Of a stretch of DNA of 64,000 bases, positions 33,126 through 42,285 are shown in pieces. The position numbers were made by a program, and so were the translations under genes. The DNA is taken from assembly GCF_037963835.1 (NCBI RefSeq), contig NZ_CP150145.1, forward strand, positions 2,108,001 to 2,172,000, given 5' to 3'. The stretch comes from Paenibacillus sp. FSL H8-0332 (lineage in GTDB: Bacteria; Bacillota; Bacilli; Paenibacillales; Paenibacillaceae). How positions within the stretch are numbered: position 1 is the stretch's first letter; the number at the start of each line of letters is the position of its first letter. The notes beneath the pieces are model-generated. The model did no database searches and was not told the origin of the DNA. It was given only the letters and a program-made list of their open reading frames with translations.

Positions 33126-34001
33126 ATGGAGCTAATCATTAATCATTTGACCAAGACTTACGGAAGCAAGACGGCACTGCAGGATATCAGCTTTCGGGTA
33201 GGCGAGGGCATTCACGGCCTGCTGGGGCCGAACGGGGCAGGCAAAACTACGCTGATGCGACTGCTTGCCACCCTGCTAACGCCAAGCTCAGGAACGGTAG
33301 AGATAGGCGGGGTCCCTTTGCAGGATAAAGCCCGGGTGCGCGAACTGGTTGGCTATCTGCCGCAGGAGTTCGCCTTCTATCCCGGAATGACCGTCTATGA
33401 GGCTATGGATTATCTTGCGCTGCTGTCCGGGATTGGCGGCCGTTCCGAGCGGAAGCGGAGAATAGATGATCTGCTGGAGCAAGTGAACCTTATGGAGCAG
33501 CGCCGTACCAAGGTCAAGGCGCTGTCCGGCGGGATGAAGCGGCGGCTGGGCGTAGCCCAGGCCATGGTGCATGAGCCGAAGCTGCTGATTGTCGATGAGC
33601 CGACAGCGGGGCTGGACCCTGAGGAACGGATACGCTTCCGGCGGCTGCTGGGCCGGTTTGCGGAAAGGCGGATTGTTCTCTTGTCCACGCATGTGGTCGA
33701 GGATGTGGAATCCACCTGCGAGCAGATGACTGTGCTGCATCAGGGAAGTCTGCGTTATCACGGCCGGATAGGCGATCTGACCGCCGCCGCTGCCGGGCAG
33801 GTCTGGATCGCTGAGCTGGACCGGGCGGAATGGGAGCGTGACCGTGACCGGTTCCCGGTACTGTCTGCCGTGCCGGAAGGTACAGGCATGCGGGTCCGAG
33901 TGTTGGCGGAGGAGCAGCCCTTCGCAGGGGCACAGCAAGCCGCGCCATCGATTGAAGATGCGTACCTCCACCTGATGCGCAGGGAGGAATCCTACGTATG
34001 A
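33126..34001 (+). CDS. ABC transporter ATP-binding protein
   Basis: This 291-residue ATPase has Walker A GPNGAGKTT, signature LSGGMKRRLGVAQAM and Walker B KLLIVDEPTAGLD, of the ABC-2 exporter type. ATG 33126 follows AAGGGAG. It overlaps the permease gene by ATGA. The sigma factor in front suggests that the system is induced by an envelope or antibiotic stress, which is an inference. Confidence 0.9.
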   Translation: MELIINHLTKTYGSKTALQDISFRVGEGIHGLLGPNGAGKTTLMRLLATLLTPSSGTVEIGGVPLQDKARVRELVGYLPQEFAFYPGMTVYEAMDYLALLSGIGGRSERKRRIDDLLEQVNLMEQRRTKVKALSGGMKRRLGVAQAMVHEPKLLIVDEPTAGLDPEERIRFRRLLGRFAERRIVLLSTHVVEDVESTCEQMTVLHQGSLRYHGRIGDLTAAAAGQVWIAELDRAEWERDRDRFPVLSAVPEGTGMRVRVLAEEQPFAGAQQAAPSIEDAYLHLMRREESYV

Positions 34002-35227
34002 TGGCATTGATTGGCAAGGAGATGCGCATGACTCTGCGCAGCCTGGTATTCTATCTGTTTGTGATTGCCAGCGTGTTCTTCTATTTCACTTCTTATGCTA
34101 CGGAGGAGACCTGGGGAGAGCTCGGTCCTCCTGTAATAAATACGCCGCAGAATATGGGGATTGCGGAACAGTCTTATTACGGCTGGACGTTCCCGGGGGA
34201 TACCCGCAGCTTGGCTGAACAGATGAAGATTCATATGCAGCGGGATCTGAATGCGGGAGCCGGTGAGAAGCTCAGACTGGGCTTCCCGATGGAGGTGGAG
34301 CTGGATGCGGGAGAGAAGGCGGCCTTCACTGCTGCAATCTCGCAGCTGGATAAAGTCCTGAAGGACCCCGGCCAATATACCATGGATGAGGTTTACCAGA
34401 TCGCTGAGGCATTGAACAGCGAATTGGGCGGAAGCAGTATGTATCAGCAAGGGGTGAGTAACTACGGTTATGCTATAACGTCTGTAGACGAAGCCATGAA
34501 GGCACAGCAAGCGCAGCTTGCGGAGTATAATGCGAAGGTGGACGGGGGGGAGCTGCTGCCAGGAGCCGCACGTTACTTCAGTGACTATATGTCACTGCCG
34601 GCAGGGATCTTCCCGGTCTTTCTGTCCGCCTTCCTGCTGCTCCGGGACCGCTCCAGCCGGATGAATGAATTGATCTACAGCCGCAGGGTCTCCCCGTGGG
34701 TGTATGTCGGGTCCAAGTTTATCGCCCAAGGGATTATGCTCTCTATGGTCTATCTCATTCTGGCTGTCATCGGGGGCTGGCAGACGGTGGATACCCTTGG
34801 GTTTACAGGTCAGACGGGGCAGGCCATAAGGACCTTTCTCAGCTATACGGCCTGGTGGCTGCTGCCCACCCTATGGATCTCGGTAGCCTTCGGGATGTTC
34901 GGCTCCATGCTGTTCCGCCGGGGCATTGTGCCTATTGCCCTGCAGATCGTCTGGTGGTTCGTATCCGTACTGCCGCTAATGGGCTCCTATGGGCTGAACC
35001 GGCTGTTCATCCGTTTCAATTCGCCTAATGACTATAACCTGTACAGAGGGTGGGCAGATGAGATTGCGCTTAACCGCAGCTTCTACCTGCTGCTGGCAAT
35101 TCTTCTGACCGCCGGGGCAGCCTGGCTCTGGGAGCGAAACCGCAGCCGTCTGGATTCTGCACAGTCAATTGGCAAAAAAAAGACGAAGCGGACTCCGGCG
35201 GTCCCCGCACCCGGAGCACTGAGATGA
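33998..35227 (+). CDS. ABC-2 type permease-like membrane protein
   Basis: This 409-residue protein has one N-terminal membrane helix (SLVFYLFVIASVFFYFTSYA), an external domain of about 150 residues, then about five helices. This is the layout of ABC-2 permeases with a large first loop. The substrate is unknown. ATGA overlaps link it to the ATPase before and the membrane protein after. Confidence 0.8.
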   Translation: MMALIGKEMRMTLRSLVFYLFVIASVFFYFTSYATEETWGELGPPVINTPQNMGIAEQSYYGWTFPGDTRSLAEQMKIHMQRDLNAGAGEKLRLGFPMEVELDAGEKAAFTAAISQLDKVLKDPGQYTMDEVYQIAEALNSELGGSSMYQQGVSNYGYAITSVDEAMKAQQAQLAEYNAKVDGGELLPGAARYFSDYMSLPAGIFPVFLSAFLLLRDRSSRMNELIYSRRVSPWVYVGSKFIAQGIMLSMVYLILAVIGGWQTVDTLGFTGQTGQAIRTFLSYTAWWLLPTLWISVAFGMFGSMLFRRGIVPIALQIVWWFVSVLPLMGSYGLNRLFIRFNSPNDYNLYRGWADEIALNRSFYLLLAILLTAGAAWLWERNRSRLDSAQSIGKKKTKRTPAVPAPGALR

Positions 35228-35856
35228 GCCGGCAGATCATCGCTCCGCTCGCCCGCTACAACCTCAAGCTGACAGTACATTATTCCTGGTTGTTGTCAGC
35301 AGCACTTCTGGTTGCTATACCGATATTCATTGAGCCTGTGCTAATGGACAGGCTTCAGGTGGCTAAGCTGGGAGAACTGCTCCTCAGCCTGCTGGGACTG
35401 ATAGTCTACCCGCAACTGGGTCTGTTGGAGGATGGAGGCATCCAGGAGGTGCTCTATGCCAAGCGGGTACGTCATCTTCCGTTATTTCTGTTCCGCTGGC
35501 TGCTTACCGCTCTCTATATCTTCCTCGCAGCTGCTGCTTTGTTCACCTGGATACATGGACACGGCGCGGATTTTGAGCTATGGCCGATGGTGGGAGGGAC
35601 GGCAATCACCGCCCTTATGATCGGGTCAGCCGGGCTGACCGCCACTCTTCTGGCCGGCAACCTCTCGGCTGGATATATTGCCGGCTTCGCTTGGTATCTG
35701 CTGGATTTCACCACCAAGGGTAAACTGACCGGGCCCTTTTACCTGTTCGGCCTGCTTAAGGAACCATGGGATAACGGCAAGTGGCTGCTTGCCGGTCTAT
35801 CGCTGACGCTTGCACTCTTCTGTGCCTTCTGGCTGCCGCGCAGGAGACTGGACTAA
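35224..35856 (+). CDS. Membrane protein of the ABC-2 locus
   Basis: This 210-residue protein has about six hydrophobic helices and no recognisable motif. It starts by ATGA overlap with the permease gene and is probably a second, smaller permease subunit. A strong terminator follows. Confidence 0.7.
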   Translation: MSRQIIAPLARYNLKLTVHYSWLLSAALLVAIPIFIEPVLMDRLQVAKLGELLLSLLGLIVYPQLGLLEDGGIQEVLYAKRVRHLPLFLFRWLLTALYIFLAAAALFTWIHGHGADFELWPMVGGTAITALMIGSAGLTATLLAGNLSAGYIAGFAWYLLDFTTKGKLTGPFYLFGLLKEPWDNGKWLLAGLSLTLALFCAFWLPRRRLD

Positions 35857-35865
35857 CCTATAACC

Positions 35866-35905
35866 ACCGCCTTGATGTCATGAAAGTGACCAGGGCGGTT
35901 TTTTT
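35866..35905 (+). terminator. Terminator of the sigma/ABC-2 operon
   Basis: ACCGCCTTG (35866-35874) pairs with CAGGGCGGT (35891-35899), followed by a seven-T run. Confidence 0.9.
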
Positions 35906-35954
35906 GATAGAATTTATATGTTTCACGCGATAAATTATCCTTCTATTTCTCGCT

Positions 35955-35993
35955 GAAACGAATGCCGTCCTTTAAAAGGACGGCATTCGTTTC
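35955..35993. repeat. 39-bp perfect palindrome
   Basis: A 19-bp inverted repeat, GAAACGAATGCCGTCCTTT and its exact complement, is separated by a single A. It lies between the ABC-2 operon and the hybrid kinase, 50 bases after the terminator. No T run follows, so a terminator role is doubtful; a cruciform or a binding site is possible. Confidence 0.85.
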
Positions 35994-36091
35994 TACTTGT
36001 GTGTGGATATGCACGTTTCCAGCGGCAAGCTTGCTCTGCGCATCTTCATTAGCGGGACTTTAGGTCTGGAGCATATTTTCCGAAAAAAAGG

Positions 36092-36097
36092 TATAAT
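36092..36097 (+). promoter_or_regulatory. -10 element of the hybrid kinase gene
   Basis: A perfect TATAAT. The -35 region is weak. Transcription would begin near 36104. Confidence 0.55.
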
Positions 36098-36141
36098 GTT
36101 ACTAAATTATGTCCCCCATTTTCTCAGAGGAGGCTCTAGCT

Positions 36142-38574
36142 TTGTCCGACACTCTATTTAAGCACTTGTACTTGCGGTCCTCAATAGGATATGCGGCAGT
36201 ATCCATTACGGATGGTACTATGCTCATGGCCAACCCTGCGCTTTGCGGGATGTTTGGATACACCGAGACCGAACTCAAGGAGCTGCGTTACCAGGATATC
36301 GTCTTTCCGGATGAAGGGGATGTCCTGGATCACGGGCAGATGATGAACGATTTAATAAGCAGCCCAGATAGGGCTATAGATACCGAAAAGCGGTTCTTAC
36401 ATAAGAATGGAGAGATGATCTGGGTTGCCCTGCATCTCTTTCTGATCATTGATGAACAGACCGGCCGTCCCTCCCATCTGATTGCGGAGCTGACGGAGCA
36501 CACCCCGGATAGGATTTCATTCGCCGTTCCCGTCGGAACGCTGCCCGGCAATGTGGCAAGCGACCACGAAGCGGATGCGCTGGAAGTGACCGGGCACCGC
36601 CGGATGGAAGAGCAGCTCCGCGAGAGCGAGAGCCGCTACAAGTCGCTTTTCGAATACAATCCGTCTGCCATCAGTGCCATGGATCTGCAGGGGTACATAC
36701 AGTCAATGAATGCCAGTCTGGAGCAGCTGACCGGATACAGCAGGGAGACCCTGATGCATTCCAGTTACTGTGAGATCATTGAAGAGGATGAGCTGGAGCA
36801 TGTGAATATGCGGTTTCTGGCGGCAGCCGGAGGCATGGCCCAGACCTTCGACACCCGGGTGATCCGTCACGACGGGGAGAGAGTGGAGGTGGGGATGATT
36901 TATGTCCCTATGCTGATTGATCATGAGGTGGTCGGCGTATTCGCCATTATCAGTGATATTACAGAGCCTAAGCGTTATCTGGAGCAGATTGAGAAGCTTA
37001 GCTATGAGCATGCGCTGATCCTGAACTCCGTGTCTGAGGGGATTTTTGGCATGAATCTGGAGGGGGAGACCGTATTTATCAATCCCGCTGCGTCTGTCAT
37101 GCTCGGATATAACCCTGGGGAGCTTGCCGGCAATATTAAGCTGCATACGATAGCGCAGACCTGGATGGACGGCGTGCTGTATCCCGGAGGACACCGAACG
37201 CTGGCGGAGCTGCTCAAGACCAACCTCTCTTATGAGCAGGAGCAGGAAGGGATCTTCTGGCGTCAGGACGGCTCCAGCTTCCTGGTCAAATACCGGATGA
37301 CGGCACTATATGATAACGGCGAGCACAAGGGTGCGGTGGTGGTCTTCCGGGATATCACCGAGGAGAAGGCCGTGGAGCGTGCCAAGGATTCTGCGGAGAA
37401 GGCCGACCGGACCAAGTCGGAGTTTCTGGCGATTATGAGCCACGAGCTGCGCACGCCAATGAATGGAATTATCGGGATGGCCGATCTTTTGTCGGGAACA
37501 GAGCTTACGGAGGAGCAGCAATATTATACCCAGATTATTATTAAAAGCGGCGGCGCGCTTGTACATATTCTCAACGAGGTTCTGGATTTCAGCAAGATTG
37601 AATCCGGTATGATGACGCTGGATCTGCAGCCGGTCGATATCCGGCAGGTGGTCCAGAACGTATGCGAGCTTTTTTATCCGCGTATCCAGGAGAAGGGGCT
37701 GATTCTGCGCAGCGATATTGAGCGCAACGTTCCGGCGGTTGTCATCACCGACGAAACCAGGCTGAGGCAGGTTCTGGTGAACCTCGTCGGCAATGCGGTC
37801 AAGTTCACGGAAGAAGGCGAGGTCGGCGTCTGCGTGAAGCTGGAGGCTGCCGGGGAGCCGGGCACACTGATTCTGAGGTTCTCGGTGACCGATACCGGGA
37901 TTGGCATTCCGCAGGGCAGCCAGAACCTGTTATTCCAGTCCTTTTCCCAGCTTGACCCTTCGATCAACCGCAAATACGGCGGGACAGGACTGGGGCTGGC
38001 GATCAGCAAGAAGCTGGTCGAGCTGCTGGATGGTGCGATTGGTGTGAACAGCGTCGAAGGGGAAGGCTCGGAGTTCTACTTCACCATCGGCGTGATGTAT
38101 TCGGCAGAGGAGCCGGGCCAAGCGCTGCTGGCAGGAGCTGCCGGTGCGGAAGAGTATAAGGGCGGGATCTTCAATCTGGATCATCCCGAGGGTCGATACG
38201 GCCCCCTGTCCATTCTTGTCGCTGAGGATCATCTGGTGAATCAGCAGATCCTGCAGGCTTTTCTCAAAAAACGCGGCTACGCCTCGGACCTGGCAGTGAA
38301 CGGGGAGCAGGCGGTAGAAGCTGTGCGGTCCCGGCATTACGATCTGGTGTTCATGGATATTCAAATGCCGGTAATGGACGGAATTGAAGCCACCCGGCAG
38401 ATCCGCGAGGCAATGGGCCTGTCCCCGGTAATTATTGCCGCCACCGCCTTTGCCCGGAAGGAAGATGAAGAGATGTGCCTCCGGGCAGGTATGCAGGACT
38501 TTATTCCCAAGCCGATCCGTGGCGAAGAGCTGGACAGAGTGCTGAGGGAATGGTCCGGCAGCATCCGCAGATAA
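36142..38574 (+). CDS. PAS-domain hybrid sensor histidine kinase/response regulator
   Basis: This is a soluble hybrid kinase of about 810 residues. It has three PAS domains (starting near SIGYAAVSITDG, YNPSAISAMDLQGY and ILNSVSEGIFGMNLEG), a dimerisation/phosphoacceptor domain with FLAIMSHELRTPMNGI, an ATPase domain (NAVKFTEEGEV, DTGIGIP, GGTGLGLAISKKLVE) and a C-terminal receiver (VAEDHLVNQQ, Asp in LVFMDIQMPVMDG). TTG 36142 is preferred because AGAGGAGG (36126-36133) lies 8 bases before it; ATG 36109 has no ribosome binding site and lies at the predicted transcription start. No membrane helices are seen, so the signal is probably internal, such as redox state or a small ligand. No output regulator is adjacent. 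Confidence 0.9.
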   Translation: MSDTLFKHLYLRSSIGYAAVSITDGTMLMANPALCGMFGYTETELKELRYQDIVFPDEGDVLDHGQMMNDLISSPDRAIDTEKRFLHKNGEMIWVALHLFLIIDEQTGRPSHLIAELTEHTPDRISFAVPVGTLPGNVASDHEADALEVTGHRRMEEQLRESESRYKSLFEYNPSAISAMDLQGYIQSMNASLEQLTGYSRETLMHSSYCEIIEEDELEHVNMRFLAAAGGMAQTFDTRVIRHDGERVEVGMIYVPMLIDHEVVGVFAIISDITEPKRYLEQIEKLSYEHALILNSVSEGIFGMNLEGETVFINPAASVMLGYNPGELAGNIKLHTIAQTWMDGVLYPGGHRTLAELLKTNLSYEQEQEGIFWRQDGSSFLVKYRMTALYDNGEHKGAVVVFRDITEEKAVERAKDSAEKADRTKSEFLAIMSHELRTPMNGIIGMADLLSGTELTEEQQYYTQIIIKSGGALVHILNEVLDFSKIESGMMTLDLQPVDIRQVVQNVCELFYPRIQEKGLILRSDIERNVPAVVITDETRLRQVLVNLVGNAVKFTEEGEVGVCVKLEAAGEPGTLILRFSVTDTGIGIPQGSQNLLFQSFSQLDPSINRKYGGTGLGLAISKKLVELLDGAIGVNSVEGEGSEFYFTIGVMYSAEEPGQALLAGAAGAEEYKGGIFNLDHPEGRYGPLSILVAEDHLVNQQILQAFLKKRGYASDLAVNGEQAVEAVRSRHYDLVFMDIQMPVMDGIEATRQIREAMGLSPVIIAATAFARKEDEEMCLRAGMQDFIPKPIRGEELDRVLREWSGSIRR

Positions 38575-38627
38575 TCTTGTAACATAAAAGGCCAAATAGC
38601 TGGCAGGCAAAGCAAGTGTTTTTCACG

Positions 38628-38682
38628 TTGACAGCTTTACCTTGTCTGCATTACTATTATATAAATCGTAAACATTACGAAT
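38628..38682 (+). promoter_or_regulatory. Promoter with Zur box before the NusG-II-like gene
   Basis: TTGACA (38628-38633), an 18-nt spacer and TACTAT (38652-38657) are followed by a Zur box at 38663-38682, AAATCGTAA-ACATTACGAAT (consensus AAATCGTAATNATTACGATTT). The box covers the expected transcription start. Confidence 0.8.
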
Positions 38683-38711
38683 ATATAACGGTAAGCGAAA
38701 GGGTCAACAGA

Positions 38712-39116
38712 GTGAAAACGATGAAGCGCGGAGATTTCCTGCTGATTCTCATTGTCTTGCTGGCCGCCGGCTCCATCTACGGCTACAAGTGGTTCTCTAA
38801 CCACAATCATCCGTATAAGCAAGGGGAGCTGGAGGCAGTAATCACAGTGAACGGCAAAGCCTACAAGACTGTACAGCTGACCAAGGAAGAGCAGATTATT
38901 GATATCCGCACTACATATGGTCATAACACGCTGAAGGTATACGATTATGGTATTCAAATGACCTATTCCGATGCTCCGCTGACCATTGCGCTGGACATGG
39001 GATTCATCTCCAGGCCGAAGCAGCAGATCATCTGCATTCCGGCCCGTCTCCTGGTGGAAATCTCGAACCCGGAGTCTTCGCTGGAGGATGACGATGCGCT
39101 GGACGCAGTCATCTAG
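38712..39116 (+). CDS. NusG domain II-like membrane-anchored protein, Zur-linked
   Basis: This 134-residue protein has one N-terminal membrane helix (FLLILIVLLAAGSIYGY) followed by a small beta-rich domain (EAVITVNGKAYKTVQL, KVYDYGIQMTYSD, IICIPARLLVEI) typical of NusG domain II-like proteins of Firmicutes. The start is GTG 38712 or ATG 38721, since the promoter rules out earlier starts. A Zur box lies in its promoter, so it should be made under zinc starvation. Its function is unknown. Its stop codon abuts the stop codon of the convergent gene with no base between. Confidence 0.75.
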   Translation: MKTMKRGDFLLILIVLLAAGSIYGYKWFSNHNHPYKQGELEAVITVNGKAYKTVQLTKEEQIIDIRTTYGHNTLKVYDYGIQMTYSDAPLTIALDMGFISRPKQQIICIPARLLVEISNPESSLEDDDALDAVI

Positions 39117-39974
39117 TTAAGGCTGCAGCTCTTTCCATGCCGCTGCGGCATCGGCATTCGTATACACATAAGGCGTGGACGGCACTGCCACTGCGGTTAT
39201 ACTCTGCGGAGCGATCTGCAGGGTCTCCATTCCCTCACGGAGCGTCACATGAAGCTTGCCCCGAACCTCAATCCAGGTATCGGCGGGCAGGCTTATTTGT
39301 GTACCCGGCGCAAGAAGAATGCCGAAGGGGGTGGCATCTGCCGTACAGCATTGAACCAGGAAGCGGCTGACTGCATAGCCGGATTGGCCGGACCCCTGCG
39401 GCTCGCGGTACAGGAAGCCGGATACGGAGATTTCCTTGCCCTCGAACTGCGATTTGTAGAGATTAAGGGCGCCCAGCGTTTCCGAGAAAATCTCAGGGAA
39501 CACAGGGATGACGGGCTGCCGGTACAGCTGACCGGCCAGCTCTGCAAATTCGGCCTCATAAGGGTTGGCCGGAGTGAATCTGTCCCCGGTGGCGGACTCT
39601 ACAGCAGTGTATGACAGGGCAAGGCCTTTCTTGGCCGCTGCGGCACTGCCGAGTGCCCGGTCGGGCAGCAGGAAGCCGAGCAGCAGCGGAAGCAGGAACA
39701 GGCTGTACAGCGCGGAGCTGCCCAGGATGGAGCGGGGCAGGCGGTGCTCACAGTCGCAGAGGGCGGAGCTTCTGCCCAGCACAGCTTGAAGCCCCAGGCT
39801 GAGCGCCATCAGGGAGAGCGGAACCGGGCATAACCTGATCCAGCGGGCCAGCTTGGGCGCAACATAATAATGGAGCGCGTCCTGCTGGACCAGATGTCCT
39901 ATATAGAGGGCGAAGGCGAGCAGAATAACCGCCCTGAGTACATAGTGAAACCGGATGCTCCCGGAATTATTCAT
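39117..39974 (-). CDS. TIGR03943-like membrane protein of the zinc locus
   Basis: This 285-residue protein has membrane helices in its first 120 residues, then an outside domain with YREPQGSGQSGYAVSRFLVQCC and GILLAPGTQI, resembling the TIGR03943 family that accompanies DUF318 permeases. The start at 39974 follows GGAGGAGG on the minus strand; longer readings overlap the permease gene. It is the last of three minus-strand genes with the permease and the COG0523 GTPase, so it probably helps metal transport or permease assembly. Confidence 0.75.
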   Translation of the reverse strand: MNNSGSIRFHYVLRAVILLAFALYIGHLVQQDALHYYVAPKLARWIRLCPVPLSLMALSLGLQAVLGRSSALCDCEHRLPRSILGSSALYSLFLLPLLLGFLLPDRALGSAAAAKKGLALSYTAVESATGDRFTPANPYEAEFAELAGQLYRQPVIPVFPEIFSETLGALNLYKSQFEGKEISVSGFLYREPQGSGQSGYAVSRFLVQCCTADATPFGILLAPGTQISLPADTWIEVRGKLHVTLREGMETLQIAPQSITAVAVPSTPYVYTNADAAAAWKELQP

Positions 39975-40011
39975 GCAGATCCTCCTCCAGATATTCGGAA
40001 TTTCAGTGCAG

Positions 40012-41025
40012 CTACAGCCAGAATGAAGCCAGCACGGAGCCGGTGAAGACGGCCGCGGCAATGAGGAAGAACAGGTACAGGGCGAATCTGGTTTTGAACA
40101 GCGAGAGCAACATCAATGCGTTCTTGACATCGAGCATCGGTCCCAGCACCATGAAGGCGAGCAGCGCCCCGGCCGGGAAGGTATGCAGGAAGGTGGACGC
40201 AACGAAGGCGTCGGAGGTGGAGCAGAGCGAGAGTGCGAAGGCCAGTCCCATCATGAACACGTAGGAGCCGAGCGGACGGTCACCAATGGCGGACAGGCTG
40301 CTCTGATTCATGAAGGTCTGGATGCCCGCAGTCAGCAGACAGCCGATAATCAGGAATTTGCCCATCTCAAAAAATTCATCCGACGTATGCACCAGGACCG
40401 CCGCCGCCCGGCCGCCGCGCAGAGTCCCATGCTGTTCTTCCCTTTCCTCCCGGCGGATGGATAAGCGCAGCGGTGACCTGCGGACGGTCCCGTAGATGAT
40501 CAGGCCAATACATGCCGCCACAGCAAAAGCCAGTCCCATTCGGCTGTAGGCCAGCTCCGGATGGGAGCGGAAGGCCGTCAGGGTTGCCCCGTAGACGACC
40601 GGATTGAGGATCGGACCGGACAGAATGAACACGATGGCGACGTAGAGCGGCATACCCTTGTGCATGAGGCGGCGGACCAGCGGAATCATCCCGCATTCAC
40701 AGACGGGGAAGAGTATTCCGAGCAGGCAGCCGAAGAGTATCGCCGGAACCGCGCGGCGCGGAATCCAGCGTGAGATCAGCTCGTCCGGCACGAAGACGCG
40801 GAGCAGGGAGGAGAGCAGTGCGCCCAGCAGGACAAACGGCAAGGCTTCCAGCAGAATGCCGAGGAATGCGGTTTTGAATGTCTCGACATAGCCGTTGTCG
40901 AGCAGGCCCAGATAGCCGGGGAGCCACAGGCTGCCCGCTGTGAGCAGAAAAGCGGCGGAAAAGAGCAGCGGGAATATTTTAATCGGATTAAGGGTTGTCA
41001 AGGGTTCATCGGCTCCTTCCCGCAC
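40012..41025 (-). CDS. DUF318 (COG0701) family permease
   Basis: This 337-residue permease has about eight helices and the family signature LFPVCECGMIPLVRRLMHKG, with a matching SLCSTSDAFVAS in the second half. COG0701 members include arsenic-type (ArsP) permeases and partners of metal-handling GTPases. GTG 41025 is the listed start; TTG 41001 is possible, because GGAAGGAG lies inside the first codons. It follows the GTPase by 7 bases. Linkage to COG0523 and Zur-type genes points to a metal role, probably zinc. Confidence 0.8.
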   Translation of the reverse strand: MREGADEPLTTLNPIKIFPLLFSAAFLLTAGSLWLPGYLGLLDNGYVETFKTAFLGILLEALPFVLLGALLSSLLRVFVPDELISRWIPRRAVPAILFGCLLGILFPVCECGMIPLVRRLMHKGMPLYVAIVFILSGPILNPVVYGATLTAFRSHPELAYSRMGLAFAVAACIGLIIYGTVRRSPLRLSIRREEREEQHGTLRGGRAAAVLVHTSDEFFEMGKFLIIGCLLTAGIQTFMNQSSLSAIGDRPLGSYVFMMGLAFALSLCSTSDAFVASTFLHTFPAGALLAFMVLGPMLDVKNALMLLSLFKTRFALYLFFLIAAAVFTGSVLASFWL

Positions 41026-41032
41026 AGGGGTC

Positions 41033-42070
41033 TTAGCTGAACAAGGCCGCCCAGCTGCGGCTGATCGCCTTCTCGTCCAGATTCAGGCCAATGCAGACGA
41101 TATAAGGCTGGCCCGGGTAGCTTGAAGCCTCCCAGGAGATGCGGTTACCCGCGAGCTGCACCAGTTGCACGGAATCCTCGCCTGCAAGCCGCACATGACC
41201 CTTGGCCCGGAGCAGACTGTAGCCCCATTGCTGCAAAAATTGCTCCAGCTCCTCCCGCCGGAGGCTTCCGGCCCATGCCGGGGGAACGGTTAACGTTACT
41301 GCCGCCACTTGGGAAAAAGAGCCGTCCGTCCCGGATACCGGCTCATGTACTGCCGTTGCACTGCTGCCGCTGCTACTGCCCGTGTTCATCCGCTGGAGGG
41401 CGGCACCGCTGACATTGCCGGGGCCGCGCCGGGGAGCAGAATCCTTCAGTCCGCGCACGGCGATGCCTGTCAGCAGCGGCGCGAGATTAATCTGACTGTA
41501 GTGGGTGAAGACAATTTCGGATTCCGAGTTTTGCTTGTAGACCATTTTCTCGATCTTCCACAGGGTCTCCGGTTCAACCAAATCGCTTTTGTTGACGATG
41601 ATGAGATCGGCGGTGGTGATCTGCTGGCGCAGCGTGCGGACGAGCTGCTTGTCGGATGAGAAGCGGCTGCTGTACTCCAGGACATTCTCCGCATCCAGCA
41701 GCGTGATGGCGTGGTGCAGCTGCAGCCGGTCTGCCAGCGGCGGTGTAAGCAGTGACCTCACGATCTCGTCAGGATCGGCTACTCCTGTAAGCTCGATGTA
41801 GATAATGTCCGGGCGGCGTGCCAGCAGGGCGGTCAGGCTGCGCGGCAGCTCCTCCTTGCGGCTGCAGCAGATGCAGCCGTCCAGCAGCTTTTCCACACGG
41901 GTGCCGGTACTCTCCTGCAGGATATAGCCGTCCACATCCTTTGCGCCCAGCTCATTCATGATTATCCCCGGGTTCAGGCCCCTCCGCTTGCTCTCCTTCA
42001 GCAGACTCAGCAGCAGGGTCGTCTTTCCGCTCCCCAGAAATCCGCTCAGCATAATCACAGGTATCTTCAT
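41033..42070 (-). CDS. COG0523 (CobW-like) metallochaperone GTPase, minus-strand copy
   Basis: This 345-residue GTPase has Walker A GFLGSGKTT, the metal motif GCICCSRKEEL (CxCC), ELTGVADP and NKSD. COG0523 proteins bind zinc or cobalt and hand it to client proteins when metal is scarce. It is much shorter in its middle and C-terminus than the second copy at 42484, and a Ser/Gly-rich stretch (MNTGSSSGSSATAVHEP) splits the two domains. It heads the permease/TIGR03943 operon and is divergent from the Zur-controlled L33 gene, whose Zur box lies 173 bases away. Confidence 0.88.
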   Translation of the reverse strand: MKIPVIMLSGFLGSGKTTLLLSLLKESKRRGLNPGIIMNELGAKDVDGYILQESTGTRVEKLLDGCICCSRKEELPRSLTALLARRPDIIYIELTGVADPDEIVRSLLTPPLADRLQLHHAITLLDAENVLEYSSRFSSDKQLVRTLRQQITTADLIIVNKSDLVEPETLWKIEKMVYKQNSESEIVFTHYSQINLAPLLTGIAVRGLKDSAPRRGPGNVSGAALQRMNTGSSSGSSATAVHEPVSGTDGSFSQVAAVTLTVPPAWAGSLRREELEQFLQQWGYSLLRAKGHVRLAGEDSVQLVQLAGNRISWEASSYPGQPYIVCIGLNLDEKAISRSWAALFS

Positions 42071-42208
42071 GGCTCACTCTCCCGCTCCAATAGTACCGTC
42101 CCCATAAGAAGGCGGCCAAGCCGTTTTCACTTGTAATTTCATCTATACGTCAAGCTTCTTCAGGAAAGACCACTAATCTAAGAGAGCCCGAATGTTCCGG
42201 GACAGCTG

Positions 42209-42262
42209 TTGACAGCGGGGGGCCGGAGCATGTAGAATGTGTAAATCGTAATAATTACGATT
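42209..42262 (+). promoter_or_regulatory. Promoter with perfect Zur box before the L33 gene
   Basis: TTGACA (42209-42214), an 18-nt spacer and TAGAAT (42233-42238) are followed by a Zur box AAATCGTAATAATTACGATT (42243-42262), which fits the consensus throughout. Zur-Zn would block transcription of the L33-GTPase pair, and possibly of the divergent operon. Confidence 0.88.
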
Positions 42263-42285
42263 AAACAGAAGGGAGCTTGATTGAA

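Noticed and set aside
38616..38711. Longer N-terminus of the NusG-II-like protein
   Set aside because: It would include the promoter and Zur box, upstream of the predicted transcription start.
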